Source: Nocardiopsis eucommiae
Lineage (GTDB): Bacteria; Actinomycetota; Actinomycetes; Streptosporangiales; Streptosporangiaceae
DNA length: 64,000 bases
Assembly: GCA_018388625.1 (NCBI GenBank)
Contig: CP074402.1
Location: 3,782,001-3,846,000, forward strand
Direction: 5' to 3'
In this document: positions 18,479 to 27,598 of the stretch, in pieces
How positions within the stretch are numbered: position 1 is the stretch's first letter
How the letters are laid out: each line of letters opens with the position of its first letter
Made by a program: the position numbers and the translations under genes
The notes under the pieces: generated by a model
The model's database searches: none
Told to the model about the DNA's origin: nothing
The model's input: only the letters and a program-made list of their open reading frames with translations

Positions 18479-18854
18479 CGGGACGGAGCGCGCCGCCAGC
18501 GGTGCGCCACGTCCGTGGCCGCTGTCGGCAGCCGTGGGGCCCATCAGGGAAATCGCCGACCCCATCCATCGCTCCGGCCGGACAGGCGGGCACCGGTGGT
18601 TTCACGGCTTGCCGCACGGCTCGGGGCGTCGGCACGTGCGGGCCAGGCTGGACCGTCGGGCCCGCACGCCCGAGGCCACGTGTCCGCCAGCCGGGCCCGG
18701 CGAAGCGTTCGTGCACACGCCCGCGCGTACGAGGCCGGAGTTGTCGCCCGTTCTCTCCGAACGAACCCCGCGCGCAGGGGGCCGCGTCCGGACCTCCACG
18801 GATCCGTGGTCCCGCACGCCACGCGCGGGTCATGGTCGGCCGTCGGAACGGTGC
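18479..18854. other. Gene-free stretch between convergent genes
   Basis: 376 bp between the convergent aldo/keto reductase and MFS genes. I see no plausible coding frame, strong hairpin or repeat in it. Confidence 0.5.
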
Positions 18855-20100
18855 TCAGGCGGTGTCGACGGGCCGATCCCCACGAGGCAGGAGGAACCCG
18901 GCCAGGGCCATCACCACCGCGGCGGCCAGGAGCGCCGCCCGCGCGTCCATCAGGCTGGCCACCACTCCCCGACCACGATGAACACCGGCTGCGAGACCGT
19001 GGTGGCGAAGGCCCAGAGCGTGGCCACCCGGGACATCAGGGCGTCCGGGGTCTCCAGCTGCCGATATCCGGCCATGGCCGCGTTGGCCGCGGCGGCGAAC
19101 ACCAGGAGCAGGCCGAACCCCAGGCCGCACATGAGCAGGCCCATGGGGCCGGGAACCGCGAGGGGGATGAGGAAGTACCAGGGTCCACGCGACAGCGAGG
19201 CCCAGCGCAAAGTGCGCAGCACGCCGAGCCTCCTGACCAGCCGGGGCACGAGACGAGCGCCCAGGAGGCCACCGAGCGACGGCACCCCCATCAGGAGTCC
19301 GTACTCGAAGACGCTGAAACCGAGGTCGCGCATGTAGAAGACGGCGGTCAGCGGGGCCGCCATCGAGGAGGCCCCGGCGAACAGGACCCAGCCGAGCAGG
19401 ATCGGCCGCAGGGTGGGGTGGTGCCAGACGAAACCGAGCCCGGCGAAGAGCTCCTCCCGCCGTACCTCCCGCTGTGCGGGTCCGGCCGCGTGGCGTGTGG
19501 GTGGTGCGGGTTCGGGTTCACGGATGGTGCGCACGGCCAGGGCTCCGAGCAGGTAGCCCGCGCTGGTGGCGATCAGCGCTCCGACGGCCGACAGCGCCGC
19601 GATGAGGGCACCGGCGAGGGCGGGGCCGACGGAAACACTCAGCCAGCGCGTGGATTCGAGGCGGCTGTTGGCGTCGATGAGCCCCGCCGGGGAGACCAGG
19701 GACCTTAGGTGGGCCTGGGAGGCTCCGGTGAAGGAGACGGCGCACACCGCGTTCACGGCCGCCACCACGCACAGGTGGGTGTAGGTGAGCGTCCCGAGGG
19801 CGTGCGCGACGGGGAGGCTGGCCAGGGCGACGGCCCGGAGGAGGTCGCCGCCGATCATGACCGGGCGTTTGGGCGTGTACTCCACGAGACGGCCGACGTG
19901 GAAGGAGACCAGGGCGGTGACCAGCGCGGTGATCCCGGCCAGGAGGGAGACCCGCCAGGCGCTGACGTCCAGCACGACGACGGCGACGACGGGCAGGGCC
20001 ACCATGCCGACGGCCGAACCGAACTGACTGACCACAGCACCGGCCCAGAGGCGGCGGAAGCCGGGGTGTCCGCCGACGCCGTCGACGCGGGGGAGGGCAT
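18855..20100 (-). CDS. MFS transporter (exporter type), frame broken twice
   Basis: Twelve-helix major facilitator of about 415 residues once repaired. The best start is ATG at 20100 (MPSP...). One base added to the G run at 20089-20093 continues into HPGFRRLWAGAVVSQFGSAV, the usual N-terminus before helix 1. A second break at 18967-18970 separates FIVVG from VVASLMDARAALLAAAVV, the final helix region. The arrangement resembles enterobactin or macrolide exporters of actinobacteria. It has no drug-specific neighbours; the VOC gene just upstream on the same strand may be co-transcribed. Substrate unknown. Confidence 0.85.
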
Positions 20101-20154
20101 CCGGACGATGGTACCCGGACGCCCTCCCCGTGGATTCGCCGTGTCTGCCGGGGC

Positions 20155-20537
20155 CTACTCCTGGATGAGGCCGATGACGTTCCCGGCCGGGTCGGTGAAC
20201 CAGGCGACGAGGGGGCGACCGCCACGGACCACCCCTTCTCGTCCTGGTCGAAGTCGTCGTAACGGAGCATGGTGACCCCTCGGTCGGCCAGCCCGTCCAC
20301 GGCGGCGTCGATGTCGTCCACGGTGAGGTTGAGGACGGTGAACACGGCGGGCCGGTGGTCGGGTTTCGGGTAGACGAGGATGCTGCGGTCGTTGCCGAGG
20401 TCGATCTCCAGCAGTCCGTACTCCTCCATGCCGGGGACGTCCCTGACGGTGAGGCCGAGCGTGTCGCGGTAGAAGGCTCGGGCCGTCTCGGCGTCGGGGA
20501 CCGCGAAGGACCCGAAGGCCCTCGTGCTGTCGAACAT
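20155..20537 (-). CDS. VOC-superfamily protein, frame broken once
   Basis: Small glyoxalase-fold protein starting MFDSTRAFGSFAVPDAETA and ending WFTDPAGNVIGLIQE. The two modules lie in different frames meeting at the C run 20232-20235. One added base gives 127 residues. The D-P-A-G-N turn near the C-terminus is typical. It is 55 bp upstream of the MFS gene on the same strand. Function cannot be specified beyond the fold. Confidence 0.85.
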
Positions 20538-20771
20538 GGTGTCCTCCCTGGAGGTCGTGGTGTCTCACCCGTACTGACCAGCGTCGTTCCCGGAAGTCAT
20601 CGGCGGGATCGGTGGATCGGGGTCAAACAATGCGGACGGTTCCGTGCACGCCCCTTGGGTGACGCGGGAATCGGCCCGGTGTTAGCTTCGCGGGGACTGC
20701 CGGAGCACCGCGCGTGCTCCGTCCTCGGTGCCCCCGCACGGGCACCGCGCCTCACGCGGGGGAGACCGCAC

Positions 20772-21821
20772 ATGCGCGCAGTGGTGTTCGAGAACTACGG
20801 GGAGTTCCCCTCACTCACGGAGGTCCCCAAGCCGGAGCCAGGCCCCGGGGAGGTCCTCCTCCGGGTCGCGGGGGCGGGCGCGTGCCACTCCGACATCAGC
20901 GTGTACCGCCTCTTCAAGGAGGGTCAGCCGGGTGCGCAGAAGCCGCCGTTCGTCCTGGGGCACGAGAACGCGGGCTGGGTGGAGTCCGTCGGGAGCGGGG
21001 TGAGCGACCGTGTCCAGGTGGGTGGCTCCTACATGGTCTACGGGCCGATCGGCTGTCAGCACTGTCGCAAGTGCGCCGCGGGGCTGGAGACCTACTGCGA
21101 GAACGTGGCGACCATGCCCTACCTGGCCGTGGGTCTGGGCCGGGACGGGGGGATGGCCGAGTACATGACCGTCCCCGAGCGCCACCTCATCCCGTTGGGT
21201 GACGCCGACCCGGTGGCCGCGGCTCCGTTGGCCGACGCCGGGCTGACCCCGTACCACGCGATCAGGGCCGCCCTTCCGCACCTGGCGGGCGGGGGCCGGA
21301 CCGCGCTGGTGATCGGCCTGGGCGGGCTCGGGCAGATCGGCGTCCAGATCCTGCGGGCCCTCAGCGGGGCGACGGTGATCGCCACGGACGTCAAGGAGAG
21401 GGCGCGTGCCCGGGCGGAGGCCAACGGGGCGATCACGGTCGAGGCCGGGGAGGGCCAGGTGGAGCGGGTCCGGGAGCTCACCGGCGGCCGGGGCGTGGAC
21501 GCGGTCTTCGACTTCGTGGGCGCGGGGCCGACCGTGGCGGCGGCCGCGGCCTCCGTGGCCCAGGGCGGCCGGGTGAGCATCGTGGGTATCGGGGGCGGCA
21601 GCCACGAGTTCTCGTTCTTCACCAACCCGTACGAGTCGTACCTGACCAACACCTACTGGGGTTCCGTGGGGGAACTGTGGGAGGTGGTGGACATGTACAG
21701 GGCGGGGCAGATCCGCCCGGACGTGGAGCTGTTCTCCCTGGAGGACGCCCTGGAGGCGTACCGGAGGTTGGAGGCGGGCGAGATCGACGGCCGCGCGGTC
21801 GTGGTGCCCAACGAGAGCTGA
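20772..21821 (+). CDS. Zinc-dependent NAD(P) alcohol dehydrogenase (MDR family)
   Basis: 349 residues, intact. The catalytic zinc Cys is in GACHSDISVY and the ligand pair is in GHENAGWV. The structural zinc lobe is complete (C-x2-C-x2-C-x7-C in CQHCRKCAAGLETYC). The Rossmann motif is GLGGLGQIGVQ, and ATDVKER suggests NAD preference because of the Asp at the end of strand 2. It resembles propanol-preferring or aryl-alcohol dehydrogenases. It is monocistronic, divergent from the VOC/MFS pair across about 230 bp. Confidence 0.92.
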   Translation: MRAVVFENYGEFPSLTEVPKPEPGPGEVLLRVAGAGACHSDISVYRLFKEGQPGAQKPPFVLGHENAGWVESVGSGVSDRVQVGGSYMVYGPIGCQHCRKCAAGLETYCENVATMPYLAVGLGRDGGMAEYMTVPERHLIPLGDADPVAAAPLADAGLTPYHAIRAALPHLAGGGRTALVIGLGGLGQIGVQILRALSGATVIATDVKERARARAEANGAITVEAGEGQVERVRELTGGRGVDAVFDFVGAGPTVAAAAASVAQGGRVSIVGIGGGSHEFSFFTNPYESYLTNTYWGSVGELWEVVDMYRAGQIRPDVELFSLEDALEAYRRLEAGEIDGRAVVVPNES

Positions 21822-21870
21822 GTCCTCGCCGCGCGTCCCCGGCGTCGCACCCGGGGCGGGGGCACCGTGG

Positions 21871-22425
21871 TCAGGCCGTCCGGACCGCCCGTTCGCGGGC
21901 GTGGTGCCGGGCGGCCTTCGCGCGGTTGCCGCAGCCCGCCATGGAGCACCAGCGGCGGGTGCCGTTCTTCGAGGTGTCGAAGAAGTGCAGGACGCACGCG
22001 GGGTTGGCGCAACCTCGGATGCGGTCGGGGCGCGCGCGCAGGTCGAGGAAGTCGGCGGCGGCGGTCCAGGCGGGACCCCACGCCGGGGCGTCGAACTCGA
22101 CGGTGCTGGCGGCGTGACCCTCGGAGAGGTTGCGGATCACCCTGCCGTGCGCCAGGACCGCGTTGAGGTCGGCGGTGGCGTGGGTGTCCCGGGGCTCCTC
22201 CAGCAGTCGGGCGAGGGCTTCCCGGGCGCGCAGGAGGTGGTCGAGGGCTTCGGGTCCCGCCTCGAACCGGGCCGCGAGACCGCTCTCCTCCAGCCACTGG
22301 GTGAGCCCCTCGGCGCTGTCGAGGAGGTCCTGGTGCGCGCCGTCCTCGATCCACCGGGTGTTGACCAGGTCGACGGAGACGGGCTCCTTGAGGAGCGGGC
22401 GCCGTCGGGGCGTCCGGTCCGGCAT
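21871..22425 (-). CDS. CGNR zinc-finger / ABATE-domain regulator
   Basis: 184 residues. The N-terminal ABATE domain includes VDLVNTRWIEDGAHQDLLDS. The C-terminal CGNR zinc finger has C-ANPA-C then WCSMAGCGNRAKAARHHAR, giving a four-Cys site and a basic helix. CGNR proteins are putative transcription regulators or stress-response RNA/DNA binders. The ATG giving MPDRTPRRR was chosen over an earlier in-frame start because of the purine-rich stretch before it. It is divergent from the VOC/ferredoxin cluster and a candidate regulator of the palindrome between them. Confidence 0.88.
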   Translation of the reverse strand: MPDRTPRRRPLLKEPVSVDLVNTRWIEDGAHQDLLDSAEGLTQWLEESGLAARFEAGPEALDHLLRAREALARLLEEPRDTHATADLNAVLAHGRVIRNLSEGHAASTVEFDAPAWGPAWTAAADFLDLRARPDRIRGCANPACVLHFFDTSKNGTRRWCSMAGCGNRAKAARHHARERAVRTA

Positions 22426-22505
22426 AGCTTCCCTCTCCCTCGTCGTCCCCGGCTGTGCCGTAGGGGTCGGACGGGATACTACCAAGCACCACATCTAACC
22501 TTTCA

Positions 22506-22519
22506 CGTTCACTTGAACG
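22506..22519. promoter_or_regulatory. Palindromic operator in the divergent promoter region
   Basis: CGTTCA-CT-TGAACG is a perfect 6-bp inverted repeat immediately upstream of the predicted -35 of the rightward cluster. A second, longer inverted repeat (TAACCC...GGGTTA, 22537-22564) overlaps the -10 and start-site zone, with AAAG-TCC-CTTT inside it. Placement upstream of and over the promoter fits activator or repressor binding. The obvious candidate is the divergent CGNR protein. Confidence 0.5.
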
Positions 22520-22520
22520 G

Positions 22521-22549
22521 TTGACGATCTTCATGCTAACCCCTAAAGT
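22521..22549 (+). promoter_or_regulatory. Sigma-70-type promoter of the VOC/FMN/ferredoxin cluster
   Basis: TTGACG (22521-22526) and TAAAGT (22544-22549) are separated by 17 bp, the best -35/-10 pair in the window. It lies about 55 bp before the ATG at 22603. Confidence 0.6.
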
Positions 22550-22602
22550 CCCTTTCAAGGGTTAAAGAGGGGGCGACGCCCCCGACCGAGAGAGGGTGCG
22601 CC

Positions 22603-23054
22603 ATGGCGCCGACCACGCTCCAGACCGGCCACGTGGGCCTGAACGTCACCGACATCCGGCGCTCACGCGACTTCTACGTGCGCGTCTTCGGGTTCGAGGT
22701 CCAGGGGAGGGCACGGAGAGGGGCCGCGAGTTCGTCTTCCTCGGCCGCGAGGGGCGGTTGGTCCTCACCCTCTGGCAGCAGGGCACCCAGGGCTTCCGTA
22801 GGGACGCCGCCGGGCTCCACCACCTGTCCTTCCAGGTGGAGACGGTCGAGGAGGTCCGTCGAGCCGAGGCCGACCTCCGGGAGGTCGGGGTGGACTTCGC
22901 CTATGACGGTGTGGTCCCCCACGGTGAGGACTCCTCCTCCGGCGGGATCTTCTTCCACGACCCCGACGGCATCCGGCTGGAGATCTACGCCCCCACCGGC
23001 GCCGGGGACGCGAAGGCCCCCGTCTCCTCCGCCCCCACCTGCGGCTTCTTCTAG
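22603..23054 (+). CDS. VOC-superfamily dioxygenase-like protein, frame broken once
   Basis: About 150 residues after adding one G at 22704-22707, which joins MAPTTLQTGHVGLNVTDIRR...FGFEVQG to EGTERGREFVFLGREGRL. GHVGLNVTD carries the first metal-ligand His. GLHHLSFQVET carries the second, and IRLEIYAP the Glu, so a full His-His-Glu metal site is likely, as in extradiol dioxygenases and glyoxalase I. It is the first gene of a co-directional cluster with an FMN protein, ferredoxin and ferredoxin reductase. Confidence 0.88.
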
Positions 23055-23158
23055 GCCCCACCCTCCCTTCCGGTCCCCTCTCCCCACCCACCGATCGAAC
23101 CTCGGAGCCGGCGCGGCGCCCTCTTGGCCCCGCGCCGGTTCCCGGACAGGAGAACGGC

Positions 23159-24052
23159 ATGGCCGCCTACCACTCGGGGAGCTCACGGTCCAGCGCAGAG
23201 CCACCCTCACCGAGCGGGCCGCCGTCGCGGAAGGGGCGCTCCACACGGAGATCCCCGACGTCGCGGCGGACTTCCTCGCCACCCATCGGTGGCTCGTCGC
23301 GGGTACGGCCGACGCCCGGGGCCGCGTGTGGTGTTCCCTGCTCACCGGTGCGCCCGGCTTCCTGCGCGTCCACGACAGAGGAACACTCGACGTCGACGCA
23401 CTCCCCCGCCCGACGACCCCTTGGCCGACGTGCTCGGCCGGGGCCCCGCGACCATCGGCGCCCTCGCCCTCGAACCCGCCACCCGGCGGCGCATGAGGAT
23501 CAACGGCACGTCCTCCCCGCTCCCGAACGGAAGCGGGTGGCGCCTACGGGTCGCGCAGGTCTTCGCCAACTGCCCCAAGTACATCCAGAAACGCTCACCG
23601 TCCCCGGCCCCGTGCGCGGACGGAGCCGTCGTCGAAGGAGACGGTCTGACCGACGCCCAGGCGAACCTGGTCGGTCGTGCCGACACCTTCTTCGTCGCCA
23701 CCACCGACGGTTCCGCCGGCGCGGACGCCAACCACCGGGGCGGGGCGCCCGGATTCCTGAGGGTCCACTCCCCCACCCTGCTCAGCTGGCCCGACTACGT
23801 CGGCAACGCCATGTTCACCACCCTGGGCAACCTGTGGCTGGATTCCCGGGCCGGCCTCCTCGTCCCGGACTGGGAGAGCGGCGGCCTGCTCCGGATCACC
23901 GGGGCCGCCCGTGTGCTGTGGGGAGCGGATCCCGGCGACCGCACGGTCGAGTTCACCGTCCACCACGTCGTCTCGGTTTCCTCCGGGGTCTGCTCTCCGA
24001 CGCCCCGCCCCAGTACTCGAAGTTCAACCCGCCGGTCGCCCCGGCCCAGTGA
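23159..24052 (+). CDS. FMN split-barrel (pyridoxamine-phosphate-oxidase-like) protein, frame broken three times
   Basis: Repaired length is about 298 residues. The start is MAAYHSG at 23159. Breaks are in G run 23176-23179, C run 23409-23411 and G run 23985-23988. Each needs one extra base, and the restored protein reads through to NPPVAPAQ. It contains two split-barrel-type segments (FLATHRWLVAGTADARGRVW and ADTFFVATTDGSAGADANHRG), a pattern of the larger PPOX proteins usually fused or paired to iron-sulfur redox partners. The following ferredoxin starts 13 bp downstream, supporting an electron-transfer role. Substrate unknown. Confidence 0.82.
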   Translation: MAAYHSGSSRSSAEPPSPSGPPSRKGRSTRRSPTSRRTSSPPIGGSSRVRPTPGAACGVPCSPVRPASCASTTEEHSTSTHSPARRPLGRRARPGPRDHRRPRPRTRHPAAHEDQRHVLPAPERKRVAPTGRAGLRQLPQVHPETLTVPGPVRGRSRRRRRRSDRRPGEPGRSCRHLLRRHHRRFRRRGRQPPGRGARIPEGPLPHPAQLARLRRQRHVHHPGQPVAGFPGRPPRPGLGERRPAPDHRGRPCAVGSGSRRPHGRVHRPPRRLGFLRGLLSDAPPQYSKFNPPVAPAQ

Positions 24053-24065
24053 AGGGAGCCCTCCG

Positions 24066-24263
24066 ATGCGGGTTCACGTCGACACCACGGTGTGCGAGAG
24101 CCACGGCCAGTGCGTCTTCGCCGCGCCCGACGTCTTCGCGTTCGACGACGACGAGGAGCTGGTGTACCAGTCCTCCCCCGACCCCGGGCGGCGACCGGCG
24201 GTCCGACGCGCCGTGGTCAGCTGCCCGGTCCGCGCCATCACCCTCGACGGCGGCACCGCGTGA
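24066..24263 (+). CDS. [3Fe-4S]-type ferredoxin
   Basis: 65 residues. The cluster motif is C-ESHGQ-C followed 37 residues later by CPVRAI. His sits where a fourth cluster Cys would be in [4Fe-4S] ferredoxins. This is the small actinobacterial ferredoxin type that usually serves cytochrome P450s. No P450 is encoded nearby, so the partner here is more likely the FMN protein upstream. Its stop overlaps the reductase GTG (GTGA). Intact. Confidence 0.93.
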   Translation: MRVHVDTTVCESHGQCVFAAPDVFAFDDDEELVYQSSPDPGRRPAVRRAVVSCPVRAITLDGGTA

Positions 24264-25517
24264 TCCGCCCACGGTCCGTGGTCGTGGTGGGGGCAGGACT
24301 GGCCGGGCTCCGCGCCTCGACCGCGCTACGCGAACGCGGCTTCGACGGTGACCTCACCCTGGTGGGAGAGGAGCCCCACGGCCCCTACGACCGTCCCGTC
24401 CTGTCCAAGGAGGTCCTGACCGGCGACCGCTCGGTCACCGACACCGCACTGCCGGTCCCGCCCGGCCTGGAGGCCCGGTGGCTCCTCGGCCGCCGGGCGC
24501 TCGCCCTGGACCGGACCGGGCGACGGCTGCGTCTCAGCGACGGGACCGTCCTGGACTACGACGGGCTGGTGATCGCCACCGGGGCCACCGCGCGCCCGTG
24601 GTCCGGACCGGGCGCGGTGCCCGAGTCGGGGATCCACGTACTGCGCGGCCGAGGGGACGCCTTGGAGCTGCGCCGAGCCCTGGTCGAGGGCGGCCCCCTC
24701 CTGGTCGTCGGCTCCGGTTTCCTCGGGTCCGAGGTCGCCTCGGCGGCGCGGGCCCTGGACGTTCCGGTGACACTGGTGGGTTCGGCCCGCCACCCCATGG
24801 AGCGTGCGGTCGGCCCCGTGGTCGGCTCGGTGCTCGCGGGCGTCCAGCAAGCGGCCGGGGTCGACCTGCGGCTCGGTACGACGGTGACGCGGTTCCTCGG
24901 TCAGCGCTCGATTCGGGGGCCGTCCTCTCCGACGGAAGCCGGGTCGGGGCCCGGACGGTTCTGCTGGCCCTGGGCGCGCGGCCGAGCACAGGCTGGCTCC
25001 GAGGGTCGGGGCTGCGGCTGCGCGAGGGGCCTCCGGCGGTGTCGTCCGTGACCGCCGGGGCCGGGCCCTGGCGGTCGACGGCGGTCCCGTCCCCGACGTG
25101 GTGGTGCTGGGCGACGCGTCGGCCGCGCCGAACCCCCTGCCCCTCGACGGGACCCCCGCGCACCTGGACATCGGACACTGGAGCGAGGCCGTCGACCACG
25201 CCGACACGGTCGCCGCCGCGCTGCTCGGCCAGGAGGACCCGGGGGACGCACCCGTGCCCTCCTTCTGGTCCGACCAGTTCGGGATGCGTATCCGATCGGT
25301 GGGGCTGCCCCAGCTCGGTGACCTGACACGGGTCCACGAACACGATCCGGAACGCCACCGGCTGGAGGTCTCCTACCACCGGGGGCGGCGGGTGGTGGGA
25401 GCGCTGACGGTGAACCGCACCTCCCGCCTGGCCGCCCACCGCGAGCGGATCAGCCGTGAATGGCGGCGGTCGGCCCAGCCGCGGTCCCCCGACCGCGCGG
25501 ACCTCCCTCCGCGATGA
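24260..25517 (+). CDS. FAD-dependent ferredoxin reductase, frame broken twice
   Basis: NAD(P)H:ferredoxin reductase of the rhodocoxin/putidaredoxin-reductase family. The FAD site is VVVVGAGLAGLRASTALR. The NAD site is LLVVGSGFLGSEVASAAR, and LGDASAAPNP is the late FAD-contacting motif. Breaks at about 24899 and in G run 25026-25029 each need one base; repaired length is about 419. It completes a reductase-ferredoxin-FMN protein chain with the two preceding genes. Its 3' end overlaps the convergent phosphotransferase by 68 bp, which suggests that one of the two C-termini is extended by an undetected indel. Confidence 0.88.
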
Positions 25518-26445
25518 CCGAACCCGGGGGACGGGACAGTGCGTCCGCCACGGTGGTCTGGGAGGCGTCGATGGCGGTGCGTCCGTCCTCGACGTCCCAC
25601 AGCGTGTTCTGGAGCAACCGGGCCAGGGTCCAGCCGACCGCGCGCTCGCGGTCCAGTCCGAGCGCCTCCGTCAGGAGGTCGAAGCGGCGGCGCACCAGCC
25701 GGGGCACGTCGGCGGCGTGGAACCCCTCCCAGCCGGTGTTGAGTGCGGGCCACAGGTCGAAGCCCGGATCACCGACGAGGGGTTCGGGGTCGATGACGAG
25801 CCACGGTTCCCGCTCGGCGGCGAGCACGTTGTCGTAGTGCAGGTCCCAGTGCAGCATCCGGTCTCCGGGCTCCTCGACCAGCTCGGTGACGGCCGCCGCC
25901 CAGCGGCGCAGCCGCCGCCGGTCCCCGGGGTCGGACAGGGCGGGGAGCGCGGCGGGCACGGAGTCCAGCATGTCCCGGGCGACCTCGCCGAGGCCGCGCA
26001 GGCCCTCGGGCGCCGGGACGGCGTGCAGCCGGGCCATCAGCCCGGCCAGGATGTGCGCGGCCTCGTCGTCGTCCGCGACGGAGGCCAGGGAACGCGCGCC
26101 GTCCAGGCGTTCCAGCAGCACGGCTCCGCCCTGCGGGTCGTGGTCGAGCAGCCGCACGACGCCGTCACCGTTCCACGTCCGCAGACCGATCAGCGCGGCG
26201 GTCGTCTCCTCCCGGGGCATCTGGAGCCTGAGCACCGCTGGGGAGCCGTCCGCGCGGCGCACCGGCACCACCAGCGCGGCCTGGCCGGAGACGACGCTCC
26301 CCTCGCGCTCCAGATCCCAGTGGTCGAGCAGATCCGTCACCTGCGCGGGCAGACCCGCGATCCAGGCGCGACTCAACTCGTCACCGGCCTTGGTGTGGGA
26401 GGCGACCAGGGCGTCGGGTACCTCGATGACCTGCGGCTCACTCAT
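25450..26445 (-). CDS. Aminoglycoside/streptomycin 6-kinase-like phosphotransferase
   Basis: 331 residues with an APH(6)-type kinase fold. The nucleotide-binding N-lobe includes AALVVPVRRADGSPAVLRL. The catalytic loop is MLHWDLHYDNVLA (H-x-D-x4-N), and VIDPEPLVGDPGFDLW is the metal-binding segment. Related proteins phosphorylate streptomycin, but many chromosomal copies have unknown substrates, so resistance cannot be claimed. The start is MSEPQVIE. The last 30 residues after ADALSRPPG are atypical and may be a readthrough tail, which would also explain the overlap with the convergent reductase. Confidence 0.85.
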   Translation of the reverse strand: MSEPQVIEVPDALVASHTKAGDELSRAWIAGLPAQVTDLLDHWDLEREGSVVSGQAALVVPVRRADGSPAVLRLQMPREETTAALIGLRTWNGDGVVRLLDHDPQGGAVLLERLDGARSLASVADDDEAAHILAGLMARLHAVPAPEGLRGLGEVARDMLDSVPAALPALSDPGDRRRLRRWAAAVTELVEEPGDRMLHWDLHYDNVLAAEREPWLVIDPEPLVGDPGFDLWPALNTGWEGFHAADVPRLVRRRFDLLTEALGLDRERAVGWTLARLLQNTLWDVEDGRTAIDASQTTVADALSRPPGSVIAEGGPRGRGTAAGPTAAIHG

Positions 26446-26627
26446 GGGAGGCCGCCCTTCTGGGAGTGGGCTGGCCTGCCGGGCCAGCCGGAGGAGGGAT
26501 CTCTGCGGCCAGCGTATCGGGACCGGGTACGGCCACCGCTCCCCCGTTGACCAGGCCCCCGCGTGTCCCAGGTCTCCCCCTTGCTGCCAAGATGCCGTCA
26601 GCACACGTAGGAAGTCTGAGGAGAACC

Positions 26628-27412
26628 ATGGATCTGGGAATCGCTGGCAAGGTCGCGCTCGTGACCGCGGCCAGCTCCGGGCTGGGCCGCGCGATGGCCG
26701 TCGCGCTGGCCGCCGAGGGGTCCGGGTCGCCGTGACCGGCCGCGACAAGGAGCGTCTCGACTCGACGGTCGAGGCGTGCCGCGCCCACGGGGTGGACGCG
26801 GTGGGCGTCGTCTGGGACCTGGCCGACCACGGGCGCGCCGGTGAGGTCGCGGCCCACGTGGTCGACGCGCTGGGCCCGGTAGACATCCTGGTCAACAACA
26901 CGGGCGGCCCGCCGCCCACCCCCGCGCTCGGTCAGGACCCGGCGCTGTGGGAGGACATGTACGCGGCGATGGTGCTCCCGGTGATCAGGCTGACCGACGC
27001 CGTCGTCGGCGGCATGCGCGAGCGCGGCTGGGGCCGGATCATCACCAGCACGTCGGGCGGACCGATCACCCCCATCCCGAACCTGGGGGTGTCCAACACC
27101 CTGCGCGCCTCACTGCACTCCTGGTCCAAGACGGTCGCGAACGAGGTGGCCGCCGACGGGGTGACCGCCAACGTCATCGTCCCCGGCCGGATCGCCACTC
27201 CGCGCGTGGAGTCGCTGGACCGTGCCCGCGCCGAGCGGGAGGGCCTGTCGCTGGAGGAGACCCAGGCCAAGGGCCGGGCGACGGTCCCTGCGGGCCGCTA
27301 CGGCGACCCGGAGGAGTACGGCGCGGTGGCCGCGTTCCTGGCCAGTAGGCAGGCCGCGTACGTCAACGGTTCGGTCGTCCGGGTCGACGGCGGCCAGATC
27401 CCGTCGGTCTGA
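26628..27412 (+). CDS. SDR-family oxidoreductase lacking the usual catalytic Tyr, frame broken once
   Basis: About 261 residues after one base is added to G run 26717-26720 (joining ALAAEG to VRVAVTGRDKERL). The cofactor motif is TAASSGLGRAMAV, followed by NNTGG and STSGGP. At the place of the classical Y-x3-K I read SNTLRASLHSWSK: the Lys is present but the Tyr is not in register. This looks like the 3-oxoacyl-ACP-reductase-like subgroup with an altered active site. AGGAG precedes the ATG. It is monocistronic and ends at a strong hairpin. Confidence 0.88.
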
Positions 27413-27430
27413 GTCCGGGACCGTACGCAC

Positions 27431-27461
27431 GGGGAGGGGCGGGACACGGCCGCCCCTCCCC
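27431..27461. terminator. Perfect 12-bp hairpin between convergent genes
   Basis: GGGGAGGGGCGG pairs exactly with CCGCCCCTCCCC across a 7-nt loop, starting 19 bp after the SDR stop. There is no T tract, as is common in actinobacteria. It can act for both the SDR and the leftward lipid operon. Confidence 0.7.
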
Positions 27462-27518
27462 CGCCATCGACGAGACCCCGCGCGACGGGTCCGCCTGACC
27501 CGCCCGTCGTCCGCACCG

Positions 27519-27556
27519 CCCCCGGCCGGGGCCACTCCACACCTTCCGGCCGGGGG
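27519..27556. terminator. Second strong hairpin between convergent genes
   Basis: CCCCCGGCCGG and CCGGCCGGGGG form an 11-bp stem with a 16-nt loop, followed by TT on the + strand. It lies about 40 bp downstream of the DUF1295 gene stop in the minus direction. Confidence 0.6.
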
Positions 27557-27598
27557 TTCCGCGTTCCCGGGCGAGCCCGATCGTCCCTGGCGTCGGGC

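Noticed and set aside
22603..25517. Cytochrome P450 operon
   Set aside because: No heme-binding F-x2-G-x-R-x-C-x-G motif in any frame of the cluster.
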